NCBI GenBank assembly: GCA_017463065.1
Contig: JAFTPX010000016.1
Span: forward strand, 1 to 47,463
DNA: 47,463 nt
Source of the DNA: Clostridia bacterium
GTDB lineage: Bacteria; Bacillota; Clostridia; Oscillospirales; CAG-272
Direction of reading: 5' to 3'
Positions 1-7,989 of the stretch are shown here, one piece after another. The notes under the pieces were generated by a model that was given only the letters and a program-made list of their open reading frames with translations, did no database searches and was not told the origin of the DNA. How positions within the stretch are numbered: position 1 is the first letter of the stretch; each line of letters begins with the position of its first letter. Position numbers and translations under genes: made by a program.

Positions 1-560
1 GTTCCCGTTTTCGCGTCCATGCCGTCTACGATGGCAAGGGACTCCAGCCGATAACCCAGATTGCGGATCACCCGTCCCCCAATCTGGAAGCCTTTCTCAA
101 TGGCGATTCCGATGCCAGACACCGTGGCGCCCGCCATTTCGGCAATCGATACCAACCCCTGCAAGGCGCATCCGTTGGCAAGAAAATCGTCAATGATCAG
201 CACGTGATCCTCGGGTCCCAAAAACTTTTTGGAAACGATGACCTGATTTTTGCACTTATGGGTAAAGGATTCCACCTCTGCCACGTACATATCCCCCTCA
301 ATATTCACGCTCTTGGACTTTTTCGCGAACAGAACGGGAACCTTGAAATAGTTGGCGGCGGCGCAGGCAATAGCAATGCCCGATGCCTCGATGGTCAAAA
401 TTTTGGTCACAGTGTGCCCTTCAAAGCGGCGATAAAACTCCGCTCCGATCTGATCCAGCAGAGCCACGTCCATCTGATGGTTTAAAAAACTGTCCACCTT
501 CAGTACGTTTCCCTCCTTCACAATTCCGTCCTTCAGAATTCTCTCTTCCAAAAAATTCAT
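1..560 (-). CDS. xpt: Xanthine phosphoribosyltransferase (3' end cut by window edge)
   Basis: Purine salvage enzyme that joins xanthine to PRPP to give XMP in the cytosol. The minus-strand frame begins [12 protein letters not shown] and keeps the family's blocks: [11 protein letters not shown], the PRPP-binding stretch [11 protein letters not shown] near residue 130, and the C-terminal [16 protein letters not shown]. 186 codons are visible with no stop; the family is about 190 residues, so only a few residues lie outside the window. The ATG at 560 has a GGAAGG-type SD shortly upstream and a consensus promoter about 50 nt away. The 5' UTR is too short for a purine riboswitch, the usual control of xpt in Bacillus. 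Confidence 0.93.
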   Translation of the reverse strand, partial: MNFLEERILKDGIVKEGNVLKVDSFLNHQMDVALLDQIGAEFYRRFEGHTVTKILTIEASGIAIACAAANYFKVPVLFAKKSKSVNIEGDMYVAEVESFTHKCKNQVIVSKKFLGPEDHVLIIDDFLANGCALQGLVSIAEMAGATVSGIGIAIEKGFQIGGRVIRNLGYRLESLAIVDGMDAKTG

Positions 561-606
561 GTTCTGTCCGTTTCCTTCCTGTATCCTTGTGGGTTCTCTT
601 GCGTTT

Positions 607-635
607 ATTATACCGCATCAGGGTCAAATTGTCAA
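607..635 (-). promoter_or_regulatory. Sigma-A promoter of xpt
   Basis: Read on the minus strand, a perfect TTGACA (635-630) and a perfect TATAAT (612-607) are separated by exactly 17 nt. Transcription would start near 600, leaving a leader of about 40 nt before the xpt start codon. Confidence 0.85.
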
Positions 636-678
636 TTTCTTTTCGAAATTTGTCATAAAAAGCCAAAAAGCCGTCACC

Positions 679-1311
679 TTAATCCGAAAGTGCTTCCTTT
701 GGATCCTCCATCCATTGACGGATGTAGCTTGCGATGAGGGGCGCTATTTCCTTGATCTCCCAGTCAGTGGTGTTAACACAAAGGTGATAGCCCCGCTTGT
801 CGCCCCAGGCAACGTCCGAGATCATGCCGTGATATTTTTTTCGATCCGCATCGATCTTGCGGATCTGCTTTTCTATCGCCTTGGCACTCAGATGCTCGTT
901 CTCGCCCACCCGTTCCTGACAGCGGCGTACCTTGGCGGGCATATCCGCGTACACGAACAGATTGAAGGGACGGTGATCACGCAGAATCACGTCCGCGGCT
1001 CGCCCGACAATGACACAGTTTCCCTTGGCGGCAATTTCCTTGAGAAGCTTGTTTTGCTCGGTAAACAGCTTGGATTCCGTTGCCATCAGCGTGGGAGAAT
1101 AGGAAAAGGTTCTGCCGAAATGAACGGGAAAATTTCGAAAGCTTCCTCCCTCCAAGGCGTAAGAAACGGATTGCTCGTTCAATTGATGCTTTTCAGCAAT
1201 TGCGGATACGATTTCCTTGTCGTAATAGGCGTATCCAAGCTCGTCAGCCAGACGCCTGCCCAGCTCTCTGCCCCCACTGCCGAATTCACGGCTGATCGTA
1301 ATAACTCCCAT
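679..1311 (-). CDS. Cytidylate kinase-like family protein
   Basis: 210 residues beginning MGVITISREFGSGGRELG, the pattern of the cytidylate-kinase-like P-loop family, with a degenerate Walker A (GSGGRELG) at about residues 11-18. LADELGYAYYDKEIV and CVIVGRAADVILRD are also characteristic. These proteins are often annotated as cytidylate kinase but are distinct from Cmk and their substrate is mostly untested. A GGAAGGG-type SD precedes the ATG at 1311. It lies downstream of and in line with the hydroxyacid dehydrogenase gene, but its own TTGACA/TATAAT pair suggests separate expression. The molecular function is inferred from family only. Confidence 0.82.
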   Translation of the reverse strand: MGVITISREFGSGGRELGRRLADELGYAYYDKEIVSAIAEKHQLNEQSVSYALEGGSFRNFPVHFGRTFSYSPTLMATESKLFTEQNKLLKEIAAKGNCVIVGRAADVILRDHRPFNLFVYADMPAKVRRCQERVGENEHLSAKAIEKQIRKIDADRKKYHGMISDVAWGDKRGYHLCVNTTDWEIKEIAPLIASYIRQWMEDPKEALSD

Positions 1312-1374
1312 GGCTTATTTTCCCTTCCCCCGCCCGTCGAATTCATCTCCGGCATTGGTGAAATCTCTAATTTT

Positions 1375-1401
1375 ATTATAAGTCATTTTTTTGCTTGTCA
1401 A
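1375..1401 (-). promoter_or_regulatory. Possible promoter of the cytidylate-kinase-like gene
   Basis: Minus-strand TTGACA (1401-1396) and TATAAT (1380-1375) are both perfect hexamers, but the spacer is only 15 nt, shorter than the 17 nt seen at most promoters in this window. It is therefore a weaker call. Confidence 0.5.
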
Positions 1402-1415
1402 GGCAAACTTGTTTT

Positions 1416-2372
1416 TTATACGATTCGATTGATTGCGTTCCCCCTCAAATACGAGCCAACGTTGGCGCAGACGGTCTCAATACATCTTGCTCTTGACTCG
1501 GCAGATCCCCACGCCATATGAGGGGTCAGACAAACGTTGCTCCGTCCCAGCAGTCGGCAAAAGGGATGATCCTCCCCGAAGGGCTCGCGGGAATATACGT
1601 CCACGCCAAGACCGCCCAGCCGTCCGCTCTCCACCGCGCGGGTCAGTGCCTCCTCGTCTGTCACCGATCCCCGCGCCACGTTGATCAGGATCGCCCCCTG
1701 CTTCATGGAGGCAATTTGCTTCTCGCCGATCAGTCCTCTCGTTTCCTCACTCAGGGGAACGTGCAGAGAAATGATATCGGATACACGGCAGAGGGTATCA
1801 AGATCGGCTTGCTCGTAGCGATCGTCCGCCTTACGGCGGCACATCAAAACCCGACACCCCATGGCAGAAGCCAGCTGTGCCACGCGGGAGCCAATTTCTC
1901 CGCCGCCCACAACGCCCCAGACCATGGAGGTCAGCTCGTGGTAGACGGGGGTCAGACGGTTGGCGATCCCCGAGGCGGAATAGTCCCCCGAATGGACAAA
2001 TCCGCGATATTCGGTCAGTCGGCAAGCCAACGAGAGTGCCATGGCAAGGGTCAGTTGAGCCACGCTGTCGGTGGAATAAGAGGGAACGTTGTAAAGGGCG
2101 ATCCCATGGGCGCGGCAGTAGTCCGTGTCAATATTGTCATACCCTGTGGCGGTGACGCAAATCAGCTTCAGCTTCGGACAAAGGGGCAGATTGTGAGCCC
2201 CCAGCTTGAGCTTGTTGACCATAACGGCGTCCGCCTCCCTCAGCCGATCCGCCACTTGATCGGGGGCGGTATTCTTGTATTCGATGACGCGATCGATTCC
2301 TTCTACGGCTTGAACGGGGGAAAGATCGATATCCTCCCCCAGTGTTGCCGTGTCTAACAGTACGATAGTCAA
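1416..2372 (-). CDS. D-2-hydroxyacid dehydrogenase (NAD-dependent)
   Basis: 318 residues of the D-isomer-specific 2-hydroxyacid dehydrogenase family, which reduces 2-keto acids with NAD(P)H or the reverse. Visible are the Rossmann motif VVGGGEIGSRV near residue 150, the catalytic Arg in NVARGSVTDEEAL, the Glu in VYSREPF and the His in LTPHMAWGS (H285). The frame is open further upstream, but I place the start at the TTG at 2372: GGAGGA sits 7 nt before it and the length then fits the family. The substrate cannot be told from sequence; hydroxypyruvate/glycerate or lactate-type enzymes are possible. It appears monocistronic. Confidence 0.88.
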   Translation of the reverse strand: MTIVLLDTATLGEDIDLSPVQAVEGIDRVIEYKNTAPDQVADRLREADAVMVNKLKLGAHNLPLCPKLKLICVTATGYDNIDTDYCRAHGIALYNVPSYSTDSVAQLTLAMALSLACRLTEYRGFVHSGDYSASGIANRLTPVYHELTSMVWGVVGGGEIGSRVAQLASAMGCRVLMCRRKADDRYEQADLDTLCRVSDIISLHVPLSEETRGLIGEKQIASMKQGAILINVARGSVTDEEALTRAVESGRLGGLGVDVYSREPFGEDHPFCRLLGRSNVCLTPHMAWGSAESRARCIETVCANVGSYLRGNAINRIV

Positions 2373-2418
2373 AACGGTTCCTCCGCGGTTGTTCCTTTTT
2401 TCTATTTCTATTGTATCT

Positions 2419-2447
2419 ATTGTATCATACTTTTCGAAAAAAAGCAA
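2419..2447 (-). promoter_or_regulatory. Promoter of the D-2-hydroxyacid dehydrogenase gene
   Basis: Minus-strand TTGCTT (2447-2442), 17-nt spacer ending TATGA, then TACAAT (2424-2419). A second TACAAT follows 9 nt downstream. The transcript would carry a short leader to the GGAGGA site. Confidence 0.6.
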
Positions 2448-2658
2448 ATGATTTCTATCGGATCCCACACGTCCGAAAAGTCAAAAACGATAAAACGGGA
2501 TATCGAGGGTAACATCCCTTACCGAGACAGAGAAAATTTCATTGTGATTCCGAATCCAAATTTTTCGAAACAGTTATTTTCAAACATATCGTAGCCACGT
2601 TTGGAAAAAGCAACTTCCGATATTCACAATCACTCAACGCACTTGCTTCGAAATGAAA

Positions 2659-2702
2659 AGGTGGCTGTCGCAAATGAGAAAAATCATTTGCGACAGCCAC
2701 CT
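2659..2702 (-). terminator. Intrinsic terminator of the zinc-ribbon gene
   Basis: A perfect 18-bp stem (2659-2676 with 2685-2702) around an 8-nt loop. On the minus strand it is followed by TTTTCATTT, so it terminates the gene ending at 2722. The stem core GGCTGTCGCAAATG is nearly the same as in the hairpin at 6888-6940. The rest of the 2373-2721 gap holds only the upstream gene's promoter and nothing else I recognise. Confidence 0.75.
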
Positions 2703-2721
2703 AACGCGTCCTCACGTCCTT

Positions 2722-3141
2722 TTACCCTTTGACACGGAAGCGTTCCTTGCAACGGGGGCATACCACGGTATGCTTGCCTTTTGCTTTGGGAAGGCGGAGA
2801 ACGGCGCGGCACTTGGGGCATTTCCGATAGACGTGGGTTTTTCGATCACGGAAGCGGTTGCGGAGTAATCGGAAGAAGCCACAGAACGTTTCGTTTTCTC
2901 TGCGCCGCTTGGCGACGTTTCGAGAGAACATACGGAAAAAGATCAGTACGATCAGCAGAAGCGTGAGCAACAGATAGCATGCGGTGAGAATGGCGCTGAT
3001 CTTCGGGTCGGTAATAAATAGGGAGACGACCGAGTAGATCAGAACCACGGCAACGTAAATGCCCAGATACACCTTATTGAGGGTGTCTGTTCCGTATCTT
3101 CCGTACATGAAACGGTATAATTTATTTTTGAATTTTCCCAT
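2722..3141 (-). CDS. Small membrane protein with C-terminal zinc ribbon
   Basis: 139 residues. Two hydrophobic segments (about residues 25-45 and 50-70) are followed by a basic stretch rich in Arg (AKRRRE...RNRFRDRK) and a CxxC...CxxC pair (CPKCRAVLRLPKAKGKHTVVCPRC), a rubredoxin-like zinc ribbon on the cytoplasmic side. No named function recognised. It lies 78 nt downstream of the large ABC transporter in the same direction with no terminator between, so the two may share a transcript. The hairpin at 2659-2702 ends the unit. The zinc ribbon could be a binding or scaffolding module; this is inference. Confidence 0.75.
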   Translation of the reverse strand: MGKFKNKLYRFMYGRYGTDTLNKVYLGIYVAVVLIYSVVSLFITDPKISAILTACYLLLTLLLIVLIFFRMFSRNVAKRRRENETFCGFFRLLRNRFRDRKTHVYRKCPKCRAVLRLPKAKGKHTVVCPRCKERFRVKG

Positions 3142-3219
3142 TTTTTCGTTGTATTTCGGTATGCCTGCCCTTGGCAGCAGCGTTCCTTTCCTTGTTTTCG
3201 ACTGTCCTGAGGGGATGAG

Positions 3220-6200
3220 TTATTCGGTGCGAAGCGCCTCGACGGGATCCTTTTTGGAGGCGTTTCGGGAGGGAATCAACCCTGCCAACATCGTGAGTCC
3301 CATGCTGATGAGGATCAGCAAGAACGCGCCGACCATAGGCAGAACCGCCTTGATGTTAGTGAATCCTGTCAGTGCCTGAATGATTGCGTTGGCGGGAAGA
3401 CAAAGAAGGAGAGTGAATGCGATTCCAATGAATCCCGCCGCAAGACCAATGATGAAGGTCTCGGCGTTGAATACACGGGAAATGTCCTTCTTGGACGCTC
3501 CGATCGCGCGGAGAATACCGATCTCCTTGGTTCTCTCCAAAACAGAGATGTTGGTGATAATTCCGATCATGATGGAGGAAACCACCAGAGAAATGGATAC
3601 GAACGCGATCAAAACGTAGGAAATGACGTCGATGATAATGGATACGGAGGACATCATGATGCCGACCAAATCCGTATACTCGATTTTATCCTTTTCCTCA
3701 ACCCCCTCGTTATAGGCAGAAATGAAGCCTTCGATCTTTTCCTTGGCGTCAAAATCCTTTGCGTAGAAATTAATGGAGGCGGGGGAAGCCTTTTCGGCAT
3801 CGCCAAGCTTTTTGAGGGTGGATTCCAGCGTCGCGTCGGGTTCGGGCGCCATCATGGTAAGCACCGCAATGATGTCATCGGTGGTCATGTTGATCTCCGA
3901 AGCATGCTGATTTGCTTCCTCTTGGCTTGCCAACGCTCGGATCCAGCTGACACAGAATTCCTTGGACAGAGAGATGGTTCCGAGCATGGTCTCCATCATC
4001 GTGTAGAAGGGAGTCATGTCTGCCTGACAGAAATTCGCAAGCATGGCTACCAGTGTACCGTACTGTGTCTGATCCTGCACGATGCTGGGCAGACAATATG
4101 CCAGATCCTCTCTGGAATCAATGTTGAAGACGCTGTTCGCGTTCAAGGAAGCGAATAGCATCGGCGCCACCGCGGGGTCTACCTTGTCGAACATTGCCAG
4201 TGCCAGCGTGATCTTATCCTCTTGATTTAACAGCGTGGAATAGGTAACAAACTTCTCCAGCTTGGGACTCATTTTCGTAGGATCGTCGGACACGGTGCTT
4301 GCCGTGGCGAAGTCCTCTTGGAGCATGCCGCCCATCATAGAAGAGATCTTGCTCATGGTGTTGGCATCAAAGACTTCAAAAAGCTCGTGAACATTCTCGG
4401 TTGTGTATTTCTTGTCCTCCAGCTCATGAGGAAGTCCCGTGGTAATGTTGATATCGGGATGGGCTTTTTGCTGATTGAGAATCTCACTTTGGGCATTCTT
4501 TTCCAGTACCAGATCGGTGAGTGCCTTGGTATAGCCGATGGCGCCGGATATGGAGGTCGCGGCAACGTCGGGACGGGGACGGATGATTCCGGAAATAGTA
4601 AGCTTTTGCCCTTTTTCTTCAATGAATTGCTTGAGCTCCGCATCCGAATTCAGCTCCACCTCTTGCCAAAGGGCAATGTCGGGATTGGTAGGACAGGTTT
4701 TGCCCGATTTCTCGTAGAAGTCCGACTTGGTCAGCATATAAAAGTTCATTCCGATGAAGTCTTCCATGTCAAAAGGAGGAATCTTTTCATCGGGGGTGTA
4801 GCCCTCAGGGGAAAGAATCTCCGCCATGACTTCATCCAGATCGCTCTGGTCGAATATCCCGAGCATATAGAGCGTCAGCTTGCTGATCTGATTGTTCTTT
4901 CCGATAACAAGAACAACGTCCGTTTCCTCGACAGGCCACGTGCCTGCCGCCAACTCATACTGTTGATCGAGAAGCTCTTGGTTGTCGATCATTTCGGACA
5001 TGACGTCCATGCCCGTCATACCCGAGGATTCCACCAGCGAGCTCATGCCCGAAAGCTCTCCCATATTGGAAAGGAGGTTCGCGAGTCCGAGCTTGGTGGG
5101 CACAGCGTTTCCGTCCTTGTCTTTCGTGGCGGTGTTGTATACCTGAAGATTGAGCTCGTATGTGTACTGGATATCGCTGACGTATTGATCGATATCGGGA
5201 TGGGTATCAATATATTTTTTGAATGCCTCGATGTTGTTGGAAACGCTGGAGGTCATGGCAGATACCATTTTATCCATCGAATCGTCAACGTAAATTTTGT
5301 TGGGATCGATCTCTTCCTCTTCTCCCGAGGTTTCCATCATGGCAGCCATCATAGCGGACATATCTTGGGTTTCCTTTTGAATGGTCAAGGGATAGGTGGA
5401 GAGTGTGTCCTCCTGTACTTGATCGATAAAGAGCTGAATTCCGTTGGAAAGCGAAAGGATCAGCGCGATGCCGATGATACCGATGCTTCCCGCGAAGGAG
5501 GTGAGAACGGTTCTTCCCTTCTTGGTCAGCAGGTTCTTGAAGGACAGGGAAATTGCCGTGCCAAAGGACATAGAGGTTTTTTTGTCGGCTTTCTTTTTCG
5601 CTTTTTTGTCCTTGGCTTTTTGGATCAGCAGCTGTCGATCCGCTTCGGCAAGCGCTTCATATTCCTTTTCCGTGATCGGATTAGTGTCGTCGATGACCTC
5701 ACCGTCCTGCAGACGGACGATACGGGTGGAGTATTCCTCGGCAAGCTCGGGGTTATGGGTAACCATAATAACCAGCTTGTCCTTGGCTACTTCCTTCAGA
5801 AGCTCCATGATCTGTACGCTGGTCTGGGTGTCCAGCGCGCCCGTGGGCTCGTCGGCAAGCAGAATATCGGGGTTGTTTACCAAAGCGCGGGCAATAGCAA
5901 CGCGTTGCATCTGTCCGCCCGACATCTGATTGGGACGCTTGTGCAGCTGATCGCTAAGTCCCACCTTGTTCAGGGCTTCGATGGCACGGGCGCGGCGCTC
6001 CGTCTTGGAGACACCCGAAAGGGTCAACGCCAGCTCCACATTGGAAAGCACGGTCTGGTGGGGAATCAGATTGTAGCTCTGAAAGACGAAGCCGATGGAG
6101 TGATTGCGGTAGGTATCCCAGTCACTGTCTTTATACTGCTTAGTCGAGATTCCGTTGATAATCAGGTCTCCGCTGGTGTAGCGATCCAGTCCGCCGATGA

Positions 6201-6348
6201 TGTTGAGCATCGTAGTCTTTCCGCAGCCCGACGCACCCAAAATCGAGACGAATTCGTTTTTGCGAAATTGCAGACTGACGCCTCCCAGCGCCTTGACCTC
6301 ATTGTCGCCGGAGAGGTAGGTTTTTACAATGTTTTTCAGTTCGAGCAT
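3220..6348 (-). CDS. ABC transporter, fused ATPase and FtsX-type permease
   Basis: 1042 residues. Residues 1-225 are a MacB/LolD-type ATPase: Walker A GASGCGKT (38-45), signature MSGGQMQRV (142-150), Walker B ILLADE (162-167) and the H-loop His198. A Lys-rich linker (245-258) leads to one membrane segment (about 281-305), then a very large extracytoplasmic part of about 580 residues, then three C-terminal membrane segments with the FtsX/MacB signature ERTKEIGILRAIGASKKDI. The topology matches MacB-type mechanotransmission exporters rather than solute importers. The substrate is unknown; lipoprotein handling, envelope stress or antimicrobial peptide resistance are possible. GGAGAG precedes the ATG. 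Confidence 0.9.
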   Translation of the reverse strand: MLELKNIVKTYLSGDNEVKALGGVSLQFRKNEFVSILGASGCGKTTMLNIIGGLDRYTSGDLIINGISTKQYKDSDWDTYRNHSIGFVFQSYNLIPHQTVLSNVELALTLSGVSKTERRARAIEALNKVGLSDQLHKRPNQMSGGQMQRVAIARALVNNPDILLADEPTGALDTQTSVQIMELLKEVAKDKLVIMVTHNPELAEEYSTRIVRLQDGEVIDDTNPITEKEYEALAEADRQLLIQKAKDKKAKKKADKKTSMSFGTAISLSFKNLLTKKGRTVLTSFAGSIGIIGIALILSLSNGIQLFIDQVQEDTLSTYPLTIQKETQDMSAMMAAMMETSGEEEEIDPNKIYVDDSMDKMVSAMTSSVSNNIEAFKKYIDTHPDIDQYVSDIQYTYELNLQVYNTATKDKDGNAVPTKLGLANLLSNMGELSGMSSLVESSGMTGMDVMSEMIDNQELLDQQYELAAGTWPVEETDVVLVIGKNNQISKLTLYMLGIFDQSDLDEVMAEILSPEGYTPDEKIPPFDMEDFIGMNFYMLTKSDFYEKSGKTCPTNPDIALWQEVELNSDAELKQFIEEKGQKLTISGIIRPRPDVAATSISGAIGYTKALTDLVLEKNAQSEILNQQKAHPDINITTGLPHELEDKKYTTENVHELFEVFDANTMSKISSMMGGMLQEDFATASTVSDDPTKMSPKLEKFVTYSTLLNQEDKITLALAMFDKVDPAVAPMLFASLNANSVFNIDSREDLAYCLPSIVQDQTQYGTLVAMLANFCQADMTPFYTMMETMLGTISLSKEFCVSWIRALASQEEANQHASEINMTTDDIIAVLTMMAPEPDATLESTLKKLGDAEKASPASINFYAKDFDAKEKIEGFISAYNEGVEEKDKIEYTDLVGIMMSSVSIIIDVISYVLIAFVSISLVVSSIMIGIITNISVLERTKEIGILRAIGASKKDISRVFNAETFIIGLAAGFIGIAFTLLLCLPANAIIQALTGFTNIKAVLPMVGAFLLILISMGLTMLAGLIPSRNASKKDPVEALRTE

Positions 6349-6653
6349 GGTTCTCTCCTTTATATATGCAATGAATCAAATTTGTATCACAATATATCAT
6401 ATCATTTTTTTGTTAACATAAATTATATTTTTCCAAAAACTTGTGTGAATTTTGGGACTGGAATATGAATTCTTTGTGAAGAGCAGGAAAAATCATCGTC
6501 GAAGGCTTGATTTTTTGTGTGATAAGGGTTTTGTCAGAATCTGTGAACGAGTGAAAAAATGACGGGCAATGCCGATATTTCCCGCTTATAAATTGAGGGA
6601 AGTGAAACAAAATAAAAACGAGCGGCAAAACCGTATCAAAGGAGGATCTGACA
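6349..6653. other. 305-bp divergent intergenic region
   Basis: AT-rich gap between the ABC transporter and the DUF378-type gene. On the minus strand a plausible promoter TTCACA (6449-6444), 16-nt spacer, TATAAT (6427-6422) could serve the ABC gene. On the plus strand I see only the AGGAGG SD at about 6640-6645; no convincing promoter stands out. No RNA gene or reading frame of note was recognised here. Confidence 0.45.
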
Positions 6654-6869
6654 ATGATAATGGACAGAATTGCCCTGATCGTTGCCATCATCGGCGCGCT
6701 AAACTGGGGAAGCATCGGACTTTTTCGGTTTGATATCGTAGCGTGGCTGTTTGGCGGTCAGGCGGCGCTGGGCAGTCGTATCGTTTATACCGTCGTAGCG
6801 TTGGCGGGAATTTGGTGCGTGTCTCTCTTGTTCCGCGCCCGTGAGCGTTTCGAAGCACTGGATGAATAA
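6654..6869 (+). CDS. DUF378-type small membrane protein
   Basis: 71 residues with two hydrophobic segments and the hallmark of the DUF378 family near the N-terminus: DRIALIVAIIGALNWGSIGLF, in which the NWG triplet is nearly invariant. The second helix lies at about residues 42-60. Function of the family is unknown. AGGAGG stands 8 nt before the ATG; a second ATG two codons in is possible. It is monocistronic and runs into a bidirectional hairpin shared with the converging LRR gene. Confidence 0.85.
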   Translation: MIMDRIALIVAIIGALNWGSIGLFRFDIVAWLFGGQAALGSRIVYTVVALAGIWCVSLLFRARERFEALDE

Positions 6870-6887
6870 GAAATAACAGATAAAAAC

Positions 6888-6940
6888 AAAGGGGTTGTCT
6901 CAAACGCGAATTCAAGAGCATTTGAGACAGCCCCTTTTCA
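6888..6940. terminator. Bidirectional terminator hairpin
   Basis: 20-nt arms 6888-6907 and 6918-6937 pair fully with two G-U wobbles around a 10-nt loop. The plus strand reads TTTTCAT after the stem, and upstream A residues provide the minus-strand T-tract. It lies between converging genes. Its core GGCTGTCTCAAATG resembles the terminator at 2659-2702. Confidence 0.75.
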
Positions 6941-6959
6941 TGATATTAAAAATCACTCA

Positions 6960-7757
6960 TCAAGCGACAGGCGTTGCGGGCTGCGCGATGGTATATCCGT
7001 TCTCCTTCGCATATTTCGCGAAAGCGGAATTTTCCTTTACGGTCACCGTCAGATCTTCATCGGCATTGTCAAATACGACCTTACCGATCTGGCTGACGTC
7101 ACCCATCACCGTCACCTTTTCCAACGCGTCACAGTCACAGAACGCTCCCGAACCCAAAGCGGTCACGGTGGTGGGAACGGTGATTTCAGTCAATGCGTTG
7201 CAGTTACGGAACGCACCCTGTCCGATGGTCAGCAGACCCTCGGGAAGCGCTACTCCCGTCAGCTTCTGACAATCTAGGAAAGCAAAATCCTTAATCTCTT
7301 TCAGCTTAGCGGAGAACGTTACGGTGGTCAGATTATCACATTCCCGAAACGCGCCCTGTCCAATGGAGGTAACGGAATCGGGCAACGTAATTGCGGTCAA
7401 CGCGTCACAGGAATAAAAAGCGTAGCTATCGATATAGGTAATCGATGCGGGAAGCACCATGGTCTGAATGGTCATGCAAGCCTTGAATGCCTCAAAGCCG
7501 ATTCCCGTTACAGGTCTGCCTTCGATCTCAGCGGGGATCTCTACGGTGCGAAGCTCCGGTCCGCCGTAGGTATAACCCACGATCTCGTAGTCACCATCCT
7601 CGTTTACCGAATACAAAAACTCCTTGTACTCCAACCTTTCGCCCTCGGCAGGTCCTTCCGTTTCGTCATTGGTATTGTTCGTAGCTTCTTTCTTTCCGCA
7701 AGCGGTTACGCAAAGCAACAACACTACGGCAAGTAAAATTGCCAAAAATTTCTTCAT
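6960..7757 (-). CDS. Leucine-rich-repeat lipoprotein (BspA type)
   Basis: 265 residues. A lipoprotein signal peptide MKKFLAILLAVVLLLCVTAC puts the lipidated Cys at position 20, followed by an acidic, Asn/Thr/Glu linker. From about residue 60 there are BspA/LRR_5-type repeats of about 23 residues with the pattern ITxIDSYAFYSCDALTAITLPDSV, TSIGQGAFRECDNLTTVT, LTIGQGAFRNCNALTEIT. Such proteins are surface-anchored and often bind host or glycan partners; the ligand here is unknown. The start at 7757 is set by CGGAGG 7 nt upstream and the signal peptide; the frame is open further upstream but the promoter lies inside that extension. Confidence 0.9.
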   Translation of the reverse strand: MKKFLAILLAVVLLLCVTACGKKEATNNTNDETEGPAEGERLEYKEFLYSVNEDGDYEIVGYTYGGPELRTVEIPAEIEGRPVTGIGFEAFKACMTIQTMVLPASITYIDSYAFYSCDALTAITLPDSVTSIGQGAFRECDNLTTVTFSAKLKEIKDFAFLDCQKLTGVALPEGLLTIGQGAFRNCNALTEITVPTTVTALGSGAFCDCDALEKVTVMGDVSQIGKVVFDNADEDLTVTVKENSAFAKYAKENGYTIAQPATPVA

Positions 7758-7788
7758 GAGTAAACCTCCGTATTTGTAATTCCATTTT

Positions 7789-7817
7789 ATTATACTCTGT
7801 TTTTTCAATATTGTCAA
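7789..7817 (-). promoter_or_regulatory. Sigma-A promoter of the LRR lipoprotein
   Basis: Minus-strand TTGACA (7817-7812), 17-nt spacer, TATAAT (7794-7789); both hexamers are perfect. It lies about 32 nt before the start codon and argues against any longer version of the protein. Confidence 0.85.
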
Positions 7818-7919
7818 TATCAAAATTGGTTTCCGTGACAATATTTTTGTGAAATGACGGTAAATTTTTTCATTTCTTTCTCTTTCCTTTTCGATTTTCA
7901 CCCATTTTTTCCGTTGACC

Positions 7920-7949
7920 TTGACAGCCTCTCCCGAAAAGTTGTATAAT
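7920..7949 (+). promoter_or_regulatory. Promoter of recG
   Basis: TTGACA (7920-7925), 18-nt spacer, TATAAT (7944-7949). The -10 is about 40 nt before the recG ATG. Confidence 0.75.
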
Positions 7950-7989
7950 AAGAATATGCATTCAAATTCTTGTTTTGGGAGGTGACGGA

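Noticed and set aside
561..606. Purine riboswitch before xpt
   Set aside because: The promoter lies only about 50 nt from the start codon, leaving no room for the aptamer, and the conserved loops are absent.
4318..6468. Long open frame on the plus strand opposite the ABC transporter
   Set aside because: It is the antisense shadow of a clear ABC ATPase/permease gene. It shows no recognisable domain, has low-complexity His/Gly composition and no SD.
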